A DNA stretch of 9,888 bases from an uncultured bacterium (GTDB lineage: Bacteria > Patescibacteriota > Minisyncoccia > Moranbacterales > GWC2-37-73). Below the pieces are notes generated by a model that had not been told where the DNA came from, searched no databases, and worked only from the letters and a program-made list of their open reading frames with translations. Below, piece after piece: positions 1 to 6,013 of the stretch. Positions within the stretch are counted from its first letter, which is position 1; every line of letters starts with the position of its first letter. The stretch covers positions 1-9,888 of the forward strand of contig CAIJXA010000131.1 in the NCBI GenBank assembly GCA_903824515.1. The letters run 5' to 3'. Both the position numbers and the translations under genes were made by a program.

Positions 1-45
1 CCAATTTGTAAACTCATAGAATATTCGAAAAGTAAAAAATTATAC

Positions 46-92
46 ACATTATGAACGCTGGAACATTATAACGTTTGTAATGCTCATAATGT
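46..92. repeat. nested inverted repeat upstream of thiI
   Basis: ACATTATGA (46-54) is the exact reverse complement of TCATAATGT (84-92). A smaller pair, CATTA (64-68) and TAATG (78-82), lies inside. Positions 1-185 show no convincing gene. The arms are AT-rich and short, so this could be an operator, a weak hairpin or chance. Confidence 0.35.
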
Positions 93-177
93 AAAGCGTA
101 ACGCAAATAAAACAATTAGGCAACTAAAAACGCCTTTACTTTGAAACATTTGCATGTTATCAATAATTAATACAATA

Positions 178-206
178 ATGACGTTATGACTTTATTACCT
201 TATAAC
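178..206 (+). promoter_or_regulatory. candidate thiI promoter
   Basis: ATGACG (178-183, 4 of 6 matches to TTGACA) and TATAAC (201-206, 5 of 6 matches to TATAAT) are 17 bases apart. Transcription would start near 213, after the ATG at 186 and about 15 bases before the ATG at 228, which would force the shorter ThiI start. The -10 lies within the 7-bp-period tract. This is a motif match only. Confidence 0.35.
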
Positions 207-226
207 TTTCGACTTTTCAACTTTTT
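199..226 (+). repeat. 7-bp-period degenerate repeat just before the thiI start
   Basis: Four consecutive 7-base units, CTTATAA, CTTTCGA, CTTTTCA and ACTTTTT, end two bases before the preferred thiI ATG. They share the CTTT core but differ at other positions. The tract belongs to the heptad family seen at five or more places in the window, and it explains why translation from the ATG at 186 gives a non-homologous N-terminal extension. Confidence 0.5.
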
Positions 227-227
227 T

Positions 228-1406
228 ATGCAACCCGACCATATCCTAATCCGCTACGGTGAAATTTCGCTCAAGGGAAAGAACCGCAACTATTTTGAGG
301 CACGTTTGATCAAAAACCTCAAAGACCAGCTCAATGCTTTTGCGCCGAGCAGTTTTGAATTTGTGAAAAAAATCTCCGGCGCTATTTTGGTCAAACTCAA
401 TAAAAATGGCCTTGCCAACATTATAGCGGTTGAAGATGCCATCAGGCACACCTTCGGAATCGTCAACTATTCTTTCGCCACCAGCATTGAACAAGACCTG
501 AAAAAAATCAAGAGTTTCTGTTGGGAGTTGATCAAAGAAAAAGATTTTCAAACTTTTCGAGTCACCTGCAAGCGTTCGAACAAAGAGTTTGCACTGAAAT
601 CAGCAGAAATTGAGTGTGAAATTGGCGGTTTTATTTTTGAAAAATTTGCAGGCCAGAAAGCTGTCAAACTCAAGAATCCAGACTGCGAAATTTTTCTAGC
701 TATCATTAATGATTATGCGCTGGTTTCACTGGACAAGAAAAAAGGACTTGGAGGTTTGCCAGTTGGCACTGGGGGCAAGGCTCTGGTTTTAATGTCGGGT
801 GGTTTTGATTCGCCAGTGGCGGCTTTCAATATCCTGCGTCGCGGCGTCACTACCCGCTTTGCGCATTTTCACTCCATGCCATACACCTCAAAAGCCAGTG
901 TTGAGAAAGTCACTACCTTAATTAGGGTTCTCAAAGAATATCAATCTTCTGGGATTTTATATTCCATCCCCTTTGCCGATGCTCAAAAAGAAATCATGCT
1001 GAATTGCTGCGAATCACTTCGCATCATTCTCTACCGTCGCCTAATGATTAAAGTTGCACAAGAATTAGCCAGAAAAGAAAAAGCTCTTGCCCTGGTGACG
1101 GGAGATTCAATTGGGCAAGTTGCTTCTCAAACCCTGGAAAATATTTTTGTAGTGAGCCAAGCTGCACAAATGCCAATTTTCAGACCACTGATTGGCACTG
1201 ACAAAGAAGACATCATGAACACTGCCAAAGAAATTGGAACCTATGATATTTCAAAGCTTGCTCACGATGATTGTTGCATGCGCCTAATGCCCAAAAAACC
1301 CGAGACGCGATCCAAGCTTCCTGCTGTTTTGGAGGCCGAAAAGGCACTTGATATTCCAAGAATAGTTAGCGAAATTTTAGAAAAAACTGAAAAGTTCAAG
1401 CTTTAA
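228..1406 (+). CDS. thiI: tRNA 4-thiouridine synthase ThiI (short form, no rhodanese domain)
   Basis: ThiI activates uridine 8 of tRNA by adenylation and transfers sulfur to give 4-thiouridine; in some bacteria it also feeds sulfur to thiamine synthesis. From the ATG at 228 the product has 392 residues and opens with the typical ThiI start (DHILIRYGEISLKGKNR). A ferredoxin-like and THUMP region covers roughly residues 1-165. The PP-loop ATP site SGGFDSPVA is near residues 190-198, followed by the family stretches FHSMPYTS, TGDSIGQVASQTLENI and HDDCCMRLMPK. The CC pair (about 349-350) probably includes the cysteine equivalent to E. coli Cys344. The protein ends after the PP-loop domain, so the C-terminal rhodanese domain of E. 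coli ThiI is absent, as in many bacteria. An in-frame ATG at 186 would add 14 residues unlike the family (MTLLPYNFRLFNFF) and encoded by a 7-bp-period tract, so 228 is preferred. No Shine-Dalgarno sequence precedes either start. Confidence 0.95.
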   Translation: MQPDHILIRYGEISLKGKNRNYFEARLIKNLKDQLNAFAPSSFEFVKKISGAILVKLNKNGLANIIAVEDAIRHTFGIVNYSFATSIEQDLKKIKSFCWELIKEKDFQTFRVTCKRSNKEFALKSAEIECEIGGFIFEKFAGQKAVKLKNPDCEIFLAIINDYALVSLDKKKGLGGLPVGTGGKALVLMSGGFDSPVAAFNILRRGVTTRFAHFHSMPYTSKASVEKVTTLIRVLKEYQSSGILYSIPFADAQKEIMLNCCESLRIILYRRLMIKVAQELARKEKALALVTGDSIGQVASQTLENIFVVSQAAQMPIFRPLIGTDKEDIMNTAKEIGTYDISKLAHDDCCMRLMPKKPETRSKLPAVLEAEKALDIPRIVSEILEKTEKFKL

Positions 1407-1517
1407 GGCCGCTGCGAAACTACGGAATAGAAACGAATCTACGAAAAAAAATACACCAAAAAATATCAGGTCATCCGCAAATCATGGTTTTGAAAAATAG
1501 CATTTGTCCCTGAAAAC

Positions 1518-1630
1518 ATTTTTACGAACTCGCATCCTTTTTGGAGCACACGCTTCGCCCAAGAATATGGCTAAGCGCTCGGAGTTACTGTCGCTTCTAT
1601 GACCAAAAAAGAACGCGAGTTCGTAAAAAT
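1518..1630. repeat. 113-bp structured element with perfect 16-bp inverted ends
   Basis: The first 16 bases (1518-1533, ATTTTTACGAACTCGC) are exactly repeated in reverse complement at 1615-1630. Pairing can continue inward: T1538-1542 with A1606-1610, then GG 1543-1544 with CC 1603-1604 past one bulged A. An internal hairpin pairs CGCTT (1551-1555) with AAGCG (1573-1577) and GCC (1557-1559) with GGC (1569-1571). It lies 111 bases after the thiI stop and before the shared terminator, so it would be transcribed as part of the thiI 3' untranslated region. No open frame of note and no flanking target duplication are visible. It could be a small structured RNA, a MITE-like remnant or a strong mRNA-end hairpin; the sequence does not decide between these. 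Confidence 0.6.
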
Positions 1631-1677
1631 TCCGAGTTACTTTTGAATCATTCAAGACCATAAATTACGCATGATCC

Positions 1678-1707
1678 AAAAAATCCGCCAACTCGGCGGA
1701 TTTTTTT
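1678..1707. terminator. two-way intrinsic terminator between thiI and the lysozyme-like gene
   Basis: A GC-rich stem AAATCCGCC (1681-1689) and GGCGGATTT (1695-1703) closes on the loop AACTC. An A-run lies on the left (1678-1683) and a T-run on the right (to 1707), so it has a U-tract when read from either strand. It fits converging thiI (+) and the minus-strand gene ending at 1785. Confidence 0.9.
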
Positions 1708-1712
1708 CTACT

Positions 1713-1739
1713 AAATTCCAAATTCAGGATTTGGAATTT
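1713..1739. repeat. perfect 11-bp hairpin next to the terminator
   Basis: AAATTCCAAAT (1713-1723) pairs exactly with ATTTGGAATTT (1729-1739) around the loop TCAGG. Its right arm overlaps the first units of the 7-bp-period tract. It is AT-rich and lies in the 3' untranslated region of the minus-strand gene; it may be an accessory transcript-end hairpin. Confidence 0.55.
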
Positions 1740-1776
1740 TGGATTATATTAGACATTAGACTTTAAGATTTGGGAT
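1731..1776. repeat. 7-bp-period degenerate repeat at the 3' end of the lysozyme-like gene
   Basis: Read on the plus strand, the units are TTGGAAT, TTTGGAT, a 4-base spacer (TATA), then TTAGACA, TTAGACT, TTAAGAT and TTGGGAT. The tract lies between the two-way terminator and the TAG stop of the gene at 1785. It has almost the same order of units as the tract at 8030-8075 before typA. Confidence 0.6.
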
Positions 1777-1784
1777 TTTTATAC

Positions 1785-2537
1785 CTATCCTTCATGCTTA
1801 ACAATCTCATTGAAGTACAGCGCTACCGTTGCAACCCAACCTGGTGCTCCAGGATCGCCAGCGCAACTTCGGCCACACTTCCAGGTGTCAACCATCTTAG
1901 CTGGTGTGCTGTGATTATTGTTAACCAAAATCTCGATTCGATTTCCAACAATTTCAACAGCTTCCTGTGGGCTTCCAAAACAGCTATACCCAGAAACCTC
2001 ACCCTTTGAACCAATGCCTTTATAGCCCCAGTAGTTGTGACAGTCTTCTCCATTTTTTGAAGGTGAAGCTAAGCCAAAACTACTTTCTTTTTTGGCAATT
2101 CCAATCAAGAAGGCTGCGACTCTGCTGTCACGCCTAGCAATAAATGGAACCATCTCAGCTATTGGTGTTCCCTCAACGATACTTGCGAGATTCTTTTCAA
2201 ATTCGCCCAGCTGAGAATTTTCGCCCTCAGTTATTTTCAAAACTACGCCATTTTCAGCAAAAGCTTCCTCCTTGTTTTTCTGGACATAAGTCGGAAAAAT
2301 TGCTTTTTTTTCAAACAGTGGTGATTGCAATTGCGCCATGACAATTTCTTCGTTCAAATATGCCTGAGCATATGGAGCCGATTGAAAATTCCAAAATTTT
2401 CCAATCAGACTTGTTGCCAAGACCCCAAGTACAACAAAAAGAAATTTATTATTTTTTATTAAAGCTGCTGCTTTTTGCAAATGATTCTTCACAAATTTTC
2501 GCAGTTTTTCCCCCCTATTCAATAAGGGATCATTCAT
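1785..2537 (-). CDS. membrane-anchored lysozyme-like (peptidoglycan hydrolase-like) protein, short paralog
   Basis: The product has 250 residues. A short basic N-terminus leads into one membrane segment (about residues 32-48), so the rest is probably outside the membrane. After a linker comes a C-terminal domain (about 123-250) with IAKKESSFG, in which Glu151 sits in an ES motif like the catalytic glutamate of lysozyme and lytic-transglycosylase folds. GEDCHNYWGYKG, YSCF and WKCGRSCAG follow. Four cysteines (166, 186, 221, 225) are conserved in the paralog at 2756-3820 and may form disulfides. The paired domains are identical at about half of their ~104 aligned positions. Peptidoglycan cleavage is inferred from motif likeness; the exact family and bond cut are not known to me. 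The start lacks a Shine-Dalgarno sequence. Its own promoter candidate and an upstream terminator suggest partly separate transcription from the cluster. Confidence 0.75.
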   Translation of the reverse strand: MNDPLLNRGEKLRKFVKNHLQKAAALIKNNKFLFVVLGVLATSLIGKFWNFQSAPYAQAYLNEEIVMAQLQSPLFEKKAIFPTYVQKNKEEAFAENGVVLKITEGENSQLGEFEKNLASIVEGTPIAEMVPFIARRDSRVAAFLIGIAKKESSFGLASPSKNGEDCHNYWGYKGIGSKGEVSGYSCFGSPQEAVEIVGNRIEILVNNNHSTPAKMVDTWKCGRSCAGDPGAPGWVATVALYFNEIVKHEG

Positions 2538-2561
2538 ATAGTATTTTTAAAAAAATTAATG

Positions 2562-2588
2562 GTCTTTGCTATTTTTGCCACCAAAGAC
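2562..2588 (-). repeat. leader hairpin of the short lysozyme-like gene
   Basis: GTCTTTG (2562-2568) and CAAAGAC (2582-2588) form a 7-bp stem with a 13-base loop. It lies inside the predicted untranslated leader, and a T-run follows on the minus strand six bases later. It might modulate transcript stability or early termination; the stem is short and the evidence is only structural. Confidence 0.3.
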
Positions 2589-2597
2589 GCAGGTTCA

Positions 2598-2626
2598 ATG
2601 GTATCAAAAAAAGTAAATTCGGTCAA
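2598..2626 (-). promoter_or_regulatory. promoter candidate for the short lysozyme-like gene
   Basis: On the minus strand TTGACC (2626-2621, 5 of 6 matches) is followed after 17 bases by TACCAT (2603-2598, 4 of 6). The -10 is preceded by TG in the extended -10 position (TGaTACCAT). The start would be near 2591, giving a leader of about 53 bases. Confidence 0.5.
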
Positions 2627-2705
2627 ACATTTTATTCACATTCAAAGCATATTTTGCCTTGCTTAAAGCATTTATACGGTTTCTGCAGTTTATTATTTCA
2701 GCAAA

Positions 2706-2728
2706 CTTAAAAGCCCCTTTCGGAGCTT
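2706..2728 (-). terminator. probable terminator after the long lysozyme-like gene
   Basis: On the minus strand AAGCTCC (2728-2722), a GAAA tetraloop and GGGGCTT (2717-2711) form a 7-bp stem with one G-U pair. The stem ends in a run of four T. It starts 27 bases past the TAG stop of the gene at 2756 and precedes the promoter candidate of the next gene. The U-tract is short, so termination may be partial. Confidence 0.55.
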
Positions 2729-2755
2729 ATAAAAAATATTTCGCAAAGAGAAAAC

Positions 2756-3820
2756 CTATGTTTTAAGCACTTGAAAAATAGTATCCACATCACTTATCCA
2801 TTTGTTTGCAGCGGCCTGACCACCCGTTGCAGCACAACTTCCACCACATTTCCAAACCACCATCTTCGCAGCAGTGTCTCGACCATTTTCTTCGGCAAGG
2901 GTTTTGATGCGTTTTGCAACAGTATTAACAGCATCCTCCGGATTATCGAAACAAGTATGCCCGCCTGTTCCCATCTTATCTCGTTGTCCTCGATACCCCC
3001 AATAATTATAGCAATCCTCTCCATTTAAAACTGGATAATGTTCACCCCAACCACTTTCCTTTCTAGCAATTGCCACAATAAAAGCTGCCACTGTTCGATC
3101 TTGCTGGGCAATATATGGAACCATTTTTTCAATTGGATGTCCTTTGACAATTCCGTAAATTTCTTTTTCTAAAGCTGCTTGATCGCTAGCCTTTTGAATT
3201 TCTTCAATTTGTTTGGAAAATGATTCTTCGGAATCAGTATTTTGAGCTAATTCACTAGCCATGCCAAGAACTCTACCTTGCTGCGCTGGATCAACTGTTT
3301 GTGTTTGCGCTGCAACTTGCTTGATGTTTTCACTGTCCGCCGACGCTCCCTGACCCAAATACCTATAAACATAAGTCATTGTAACCATCCCAAACAAAAT
3401 TGAACCTACAACAGAAAGATTCCAAAGCCTTAAGAGCGTAAATTGTCCGACAAAATTTTGAGAAGCCTCGGCTGCGCTTTCTTTCATTAAGGCATATCTT
3501 TTTTCCAAAAGTTCAATCAACAGGCTTGACTTGCTTGGCTGATATTTGACGAAATTGCTAACCACCCGAGAACTCAAATTGTCCCACCCCTTTGTTTTGC
3601 GGTTTAGCGCAATGCCTCTTCGCATCAACTTAGCCTCTCGGGGGGTTATATAAAGTTTTGAATCCTCAGTAAAAAAAGCATTTATTTTTTTGCCACGCGA
3701 ATAAAGAACAGTCTTGACATTATTGCCATTCAAACTGTTTTCAAAAAAATCCTCTGAATTTTTATTTTTGTTTCTGGATTTAAAATCCAAATAGCGCAAA
3801 TTTTTTCTTTCTATATTCAT
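2756..3820 (-). CDS. membrane-anchored lysozyme-like (peptidoglycan hydrolase-like) protein, long paralog
   Basis: The product has 354 residues. A basic, probably cytoplasmic N-terminal region of about 130 residues precedes a single membrane segment (about 133-152). A polar, partly helical linker (about 157-225) then leads to the C-terminal domain. That domain carries IARKESGWG, with Glu255 in the ES motif, then GEDCYNYWGYRG, HTCF and WKCGGSCA. The four cysteines (270, 290, 325, 329) keep the same spacing as in the paralog at 1785-2537, which implies gene duplication with changed N-termini. The domain is likely extracytoplasmic and may cut peptidoglycan; that role is inferred from the lysozyme-like motif. 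The gene lies 68 bases after lgt on the same strand, in an envelope cluster. I do not recognise the N-terminal region. No Shine-Dalgarno sequence is seen at the start. Confidence 0.75.
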   Translation of the reverse strand: MNIERKNLRYLDFKSRNKNKNSEDFFENSLNGNNVKTVLYSRGKKINAFFTEDSKLYITPREAKLMRRGIALNRKTKGWDNLSSRVVSNFVKYQPSKSSLLIELLEKRYALMKESAAEASQNFVGQFTLLRLWNLSVVGSILFGMVTMTYVYRYLGQGASADSENIKQVAAQTQTVDPAQQGRVLGMASELAQNTDSEESFSKQIEEIQKASDQAALEKEIYGIVKGHPIEKMVPYIAQQDRTVAAFIVAIARKESGWGEHYPVLNGEDCYNYWGYRGQRDKMGTGGHTCFDNPEDAVNTVAKRIKTLAEENGRDTAAKMVVWKCGGSCAATGGQAAANKWISDVDTIFQVLKT

Positions 3821-3845
3821 GAAAAAAGTTTAACTATTAAAACTC

Positions 3846-3874
3846 GTTCATTTTTTGAACCTTATTTCTGTCAA
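3846..3874 (-). promoter_or_regulatory. perfect -35 box with an adjoining dyad in the lgt-lysozyme gap
   Basis: On the minus strand a consensus TTGACA (3874-3869) is followed by a 15-bp dyad of GTTCA, five T/A bases and TGAAC (3846-3860). The dyad sits where a -10 box would be, and the hexamer at 17-base spacing (ATGAAC) is poor. It may be a weak regulated promoter with an operator over its -10, or a coincidence. Confidence 0.3.
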
Positions 3875-3888
3875 ATTTATCAGAACAT

Positions 3889-4815
3889 TTAAGACAAATT
3901 TATTATAGCACTTTTTTTACTTTTTAAAAATAGCAACCCCAACAAAATTAAGCCTGAAACAATTGACAATATTTGTCCCATGGTTAAGCCAAAAAAAACA
4001 TATCCCAATTGAGAATCAGGATTGCGAAAAAATTCACAAATAAAACGAACGACGCTATAACTAAAAATATACAAGATTAGCAAGAAACCTTTTTCGAATT
4101 TTTGTTGATTTCGCAGTTTCCACAAAACAATAAAAAGCAAGAGTCCTTCGGCAAGTGCTTCAAATATTTGCGATGGATATCTCAGCACAGTTTGACTGCT
4201 CACAAAATACATTCCCAACCAGGAGGATGTCTCCCGGCCTACTAATTCTCCATTTAAAAAATTCCCAAGCCTGCCAAAAAAATAACCTAACGGCAAAGCA
4301 GGGATAACGAAATCTGCATAGCTCAAAAAATCAACTTGTTTGATTTTTGTATACCCATAGGCACCAAGCAAGGCGCCCAGCAAAGCGCCGTGATAGCTCA
4401 TCCCATATAAACCCACAAACCCCCCATCGGCGCCATAAGGAGAAATGATTTCCAACGGATGAGTCAAAAAATAAGTTAGGTTATACAAGATGACATACCC
4501 GACTCTTCCGCCCACAGTCCCACCCAAAAAGGCAACCAACATCAAATCAAGAATTGTATCTTGCATCAGATATTTTGTATGTTTTATATTGTTCTTTGTT
4601 TCTTGTTTCTTGCTTCTTGTTTCTTTGGCATCAGGCATTGGATATTGGACATTGGATATCAACTGTTCTCCCTTTCTTATTCTCCAATTCAGCAGCAGCC
4701 ACACAATCGCAAATCCAACAACATACATAATTGAATACCAACGCACAACTAAAAATTTGATTGTAAACGCAACCGGACTTATTATTTCTGGAAGATGTTG
4801 ATAAAAATCATGCAT
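3889..4815 (-). CDS. lgt: phosphatidylglycerol:prolipoprotein diacylglyceryl transferase with a cytoplasmic-loop insertion
   Basis: Lgt moves a diacylglyceryl group from phosphatidylglycerol to the lipobox cysteine of prolipoproteins in the cytoplasmic membrane. The 308-residue product has several membrane segments and the family signature GRLGNFLNGELVGR (about 181-194), which holds the essential Arg and Asn. It also has MSYHGALLG (His142; the usual HGG reads HGA here), RYPSQIFEA and the C-terminal VRFICEFFRNPD with MGQILS. Residues about 52-80, between the second and third membrane segments, form a polar stretch (PDAKETRSKKQETKNN and neighbours) with no counterpart in E. coli Lgt. It is encoded by exactly 12 seven-base units. 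The start overlaps the stop of the upstream AI-2E gene by 8 bases, which indicates co-transcription and probably translational coupling. A weak purine stretch (GAAGAAA) lies before the ATG. Confidence 0.95.
   Translation of the reverse strand: MHDFYQHLPEIISPVAFTIKFLVVRWYSIMYVVGFAIVWLLLNWRIRKGEQLISNVQYPMPDAKETRSKKQETKNNIKHTKYLMQDTILDLMLVAFLGGTVGGRVGYVILYNLTYFLTHPLEIISPYGADGGFVGLYGMSYHGALLGALLGAYGYTKIKQVDFLSYADFVIPALPLGYFFGRLGNFLNGELVGRETSSWLGMYFVSSQTVLRYPSQIFEALAEGLLLFIVLWKLRNQQKFEKGFLLILYIFSYSVVRFICEFFRNPDSQLGYVFFGLTMGQILSIVSGLILLGLLFLKSKKSAIINLS
4578..4661. repeat. 84-bp 7-bp-period tract inside lgt
   Basis: Twelve consecutive 7-base units fill this interval. They include two exact copies of TTTCTTG, one CTTCTTG and one TTTCTTT, then GGCATCA, GGCATTG, GATATTG, GACATTG and GATATCA. 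Twelve units equal 28 codons, so the Lgt reading frame is kept. The second half (ATTGGAT and ATTGGAC words) resembles the intergenic tracts elsewhere in the window. Confidence 0.75.
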
Positions 4816-5869
4816 TATATTTCTTCAGCTGACTTTTGAATTCCTTTGCATAAATATCCCAAAGAGCCAAGAAAAGAGCCACAATAACTGGTCCGATGAT
4901 AAAGCCCAGGAAACCAAACAGGCTTATTCCGCCCAAAGTTGCAAAAAAAACAATTAAGGGATGCATCTGAGTATTTTTACCGACCAATTTGGGTCGCAAA
5001 AAATTATCAATTGATGAAAGGATTCCGAAACCAACTATCAAAATAACCCAACCTTGCCAAATGTTTCCAGTTATAAACATCACCAGTGCGGTTGGAACCC
5101 AGATAAAACCTGAGCCAACTATCGGAATCAGTGAAAAAAACATCATGGCAATTCCCAAAATAAAGGCTGACGGAATTCCCAGTGCCAAAAATAGCAGCAT
5201 TCCAATGATTCCCTGAATCAAAGCAATGGTAAGGGCGCCCTTGGCTGTTGCCTTGGATATTGATATAAATTTCGCAATCAAGATTCTTTCGTACGAATCT
5301 TTAAGTGGACTCAACTGCATTGTTTGTTCAACCAAATTTTTTCCTTCAATCAGCAAGTAATACAGCGTAAAGAAGATAACGATGATGAAAAATATCCCGC
5401 TTGCAACACCCTGATACGTTTTTTGAATAAGGACAAAAGCACCTTGGCCAATCTGAGTTGCAGATTTTCCAATTGTATCTTTAGTAATGACGCTATCAAA
5501 ACCAAGCGAAACGAGCAGCTTATTTTGATTGACATAGGCAATGACCGGCTCAGCATATTTGTGATAAGCATTGCCGTCTGAAACTGTGCTTTGATACAAA
5601 GCACCTGCCTGCTCAGCTACAATTCCGACAATTCCGCCCATAAAAACAACCAGTACAATCACCCCAAAAAGGGAGATGAGCATTGAGCTGAGTCCCTTGC
5701 GACCACCAGTAATTTTCACAAAAAACGAATACGGCCGCTGGAGAGCAACCGCCAAGATTCCCGCTAGCATAATTGCCAGAAAAAATGGCTGAAAAATAAA
5801 ATACGTAATTGCACTTATAGCTGCTAAAATAATCAGGAAAAAATATAAATTGTATCTTTTTTGTTTCAT
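4808..5869 (-). CDS. AI-2E family membrane protein
   Basis: The product has 353 residues, the usual length for the AI-2E (TqsA/PerM-like) family of polytopic membrane proteins. Members include exporters of small signals and cation or other antiporters, so the substrate cannot be named from sequence. Membrane segments lie near residues 8-43, 60-85 and 155-175, and a dense group spans about 213-340. Family hallmarks are SLIPIVGSGF (246-255), DNFLRPKLVG (288-297) and HPLIVFFATLGGISLFGFLG (303-322). It is the first gene of the minus-strand envelope cluster, with a well-formed promoter about 70 bases upstream and an 8-base overlap with lgt. It ends in TGA, which supports use of the standard code. 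No usable Shine-Dalgarno sequence is present; an 8-bp palindrome (AGGCGCCT, 5877-5884) lies in that area instead. Confidence 0.92.
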   Translation of the reverse strand: MKQKRYNLYFFLIILAAISAITYFIFQPFFLAIMLAGILAVALQRPYSFFVKITGGRKGLSSMLISLFGVIVLVVFMGGIVGIVAEQAGALYQSTVSDGNAYHKYAEPVIAYVNQNKLLVSLGFDSVITKDTIGKSATQIGQGAFVLIQKTYQGVASGIFFIIVIFFTLYYLLIEGKNLVEQTMQLSPLKDSYERILIAKFISISKATAKGALTIALIQGIIGMLLFLALGIPSAFILGIAMMFFSLIPIVGSGFIWVPTALVMFITGNIWQGWVILIVGFGILSSIDNFLRPKLVGKNTQMHPLIVFFATLGGISLFGFLGFIIGPVIVALFLALWDIYAKEFKSQLKKYNA

Positions 5870-5906
5870 AATTTTCAGGCGCCTAATGACAAAAAATGCA
5901 TTTAAA

Positions 5907-5931
5907 AAATATGATTGCTTAAATATGATTG
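5907..5931. repeat. two 11-bp direct repeats in the AI-2E leader
   Basis: AAATATGATTG occurs at 5907-5917 and 5921-5931, with a 14-base period, just after the predicted start of the AI-2E transcript. It could be a protein binding site or a local duplication. No known motif is recognised. Confidence 0.4.
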
Positions 5932-5941
5932 TCTTGCTAAA

Positions 5942-5970
5942 ATTATACCATGTGAAAATACTTTATTCAA
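5942..5970 (-). promoter_or_regulatory. sigma70-type promoter of the AI-2E/lgt cluster
   Basis: On the minus strand TTGAAT (5970-5965) and a perfect TATAAT (5947-5942) are separated by 17 bases, with TG in the extended -10 position. The start would be near 5935, giving a leader of about 66 bases. The -35 region coincides with that expected for the opposing ydjC-like promoter. Confidence 0.75.
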
Positions 5971-5984
5971 ACATTTTCAATGCA

Positions 5985-5990
5985 TATAAT
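5985..5990 (+). promoter_or_regulatory. -10 element of the ydjC-like gene
   Basis: A perfect TATAAT lies 23 bases before the ATG at 6014, so transcription would start near 5997 with a leader of about 17 bases. No good -35 is found at the proper distance (TTTATT at 5962-5967 is weak). Confidence 0.5.
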
Positions 5991-6013
5991 TTTAAATAAA
6001 CAACATTTACCAA

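Larger units (their letters stand above)
1407..1784. other. gene-free region between thiI and the lysozyme-like gene
   Basis: No credible coding frame is seen in these 378 bases. In order they contain an irregular stretch with repeated GAAACKA and CGAA words just after the thiI stop (about 1413-1446), the inverted-repeat element at 1518-1630, the two-way terminator at 1678-1707, a second perfect hairpin at 1713-1739 and a 7-bp-period tract running almost to the stop of the minus-strand gene. It separates two converging transcription units. Confidence 0.6.

Noticed and set aside
1518..1630. Insertion sequence or MITE call
   Set aside because: Inverted ends fit, but there is no target duplication, no transposase frame and no second copy in the window. 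It is kept as an unassigned structured repeat.
1600..1645. tRNA-like T-arm (GAGTTCG followed by A-rich sequence)
   Set aside because: The GTTCG is part of the 16-bp inverted repeat. No acceptor, D or anticodon stems can be built around it.
2360..2710. 116-codon plus-strand frame over the gap between the two lysozyme-like genes
   Set aside because: It overlaps the N-terminal part of the short paralog and its promoter, and the protein is low in recognisable features and rich in Phe, His and Cys as expected of antisense AT-rich sequence.
4578..4661. CRISPR array
   Set aside because: The period is 7 bases with no repeat-spacer structure, and the tract lies inside a coding frame.
4808..4810. UGA recoded as glycine, as in Gracilibacteria
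   Set aside because: TGA ends the AI-2E gene at the expected family length, and no conserved gene here contains an in-frame TGA.
5877..5884. AGGCGCCT palindrome as a Shine-Dalgarno site for the AI-2E gene
   Set aside because: Only AGG could pair and it lies about 12 bases from the ATG. The palindrome is more likely chance or a protein site.
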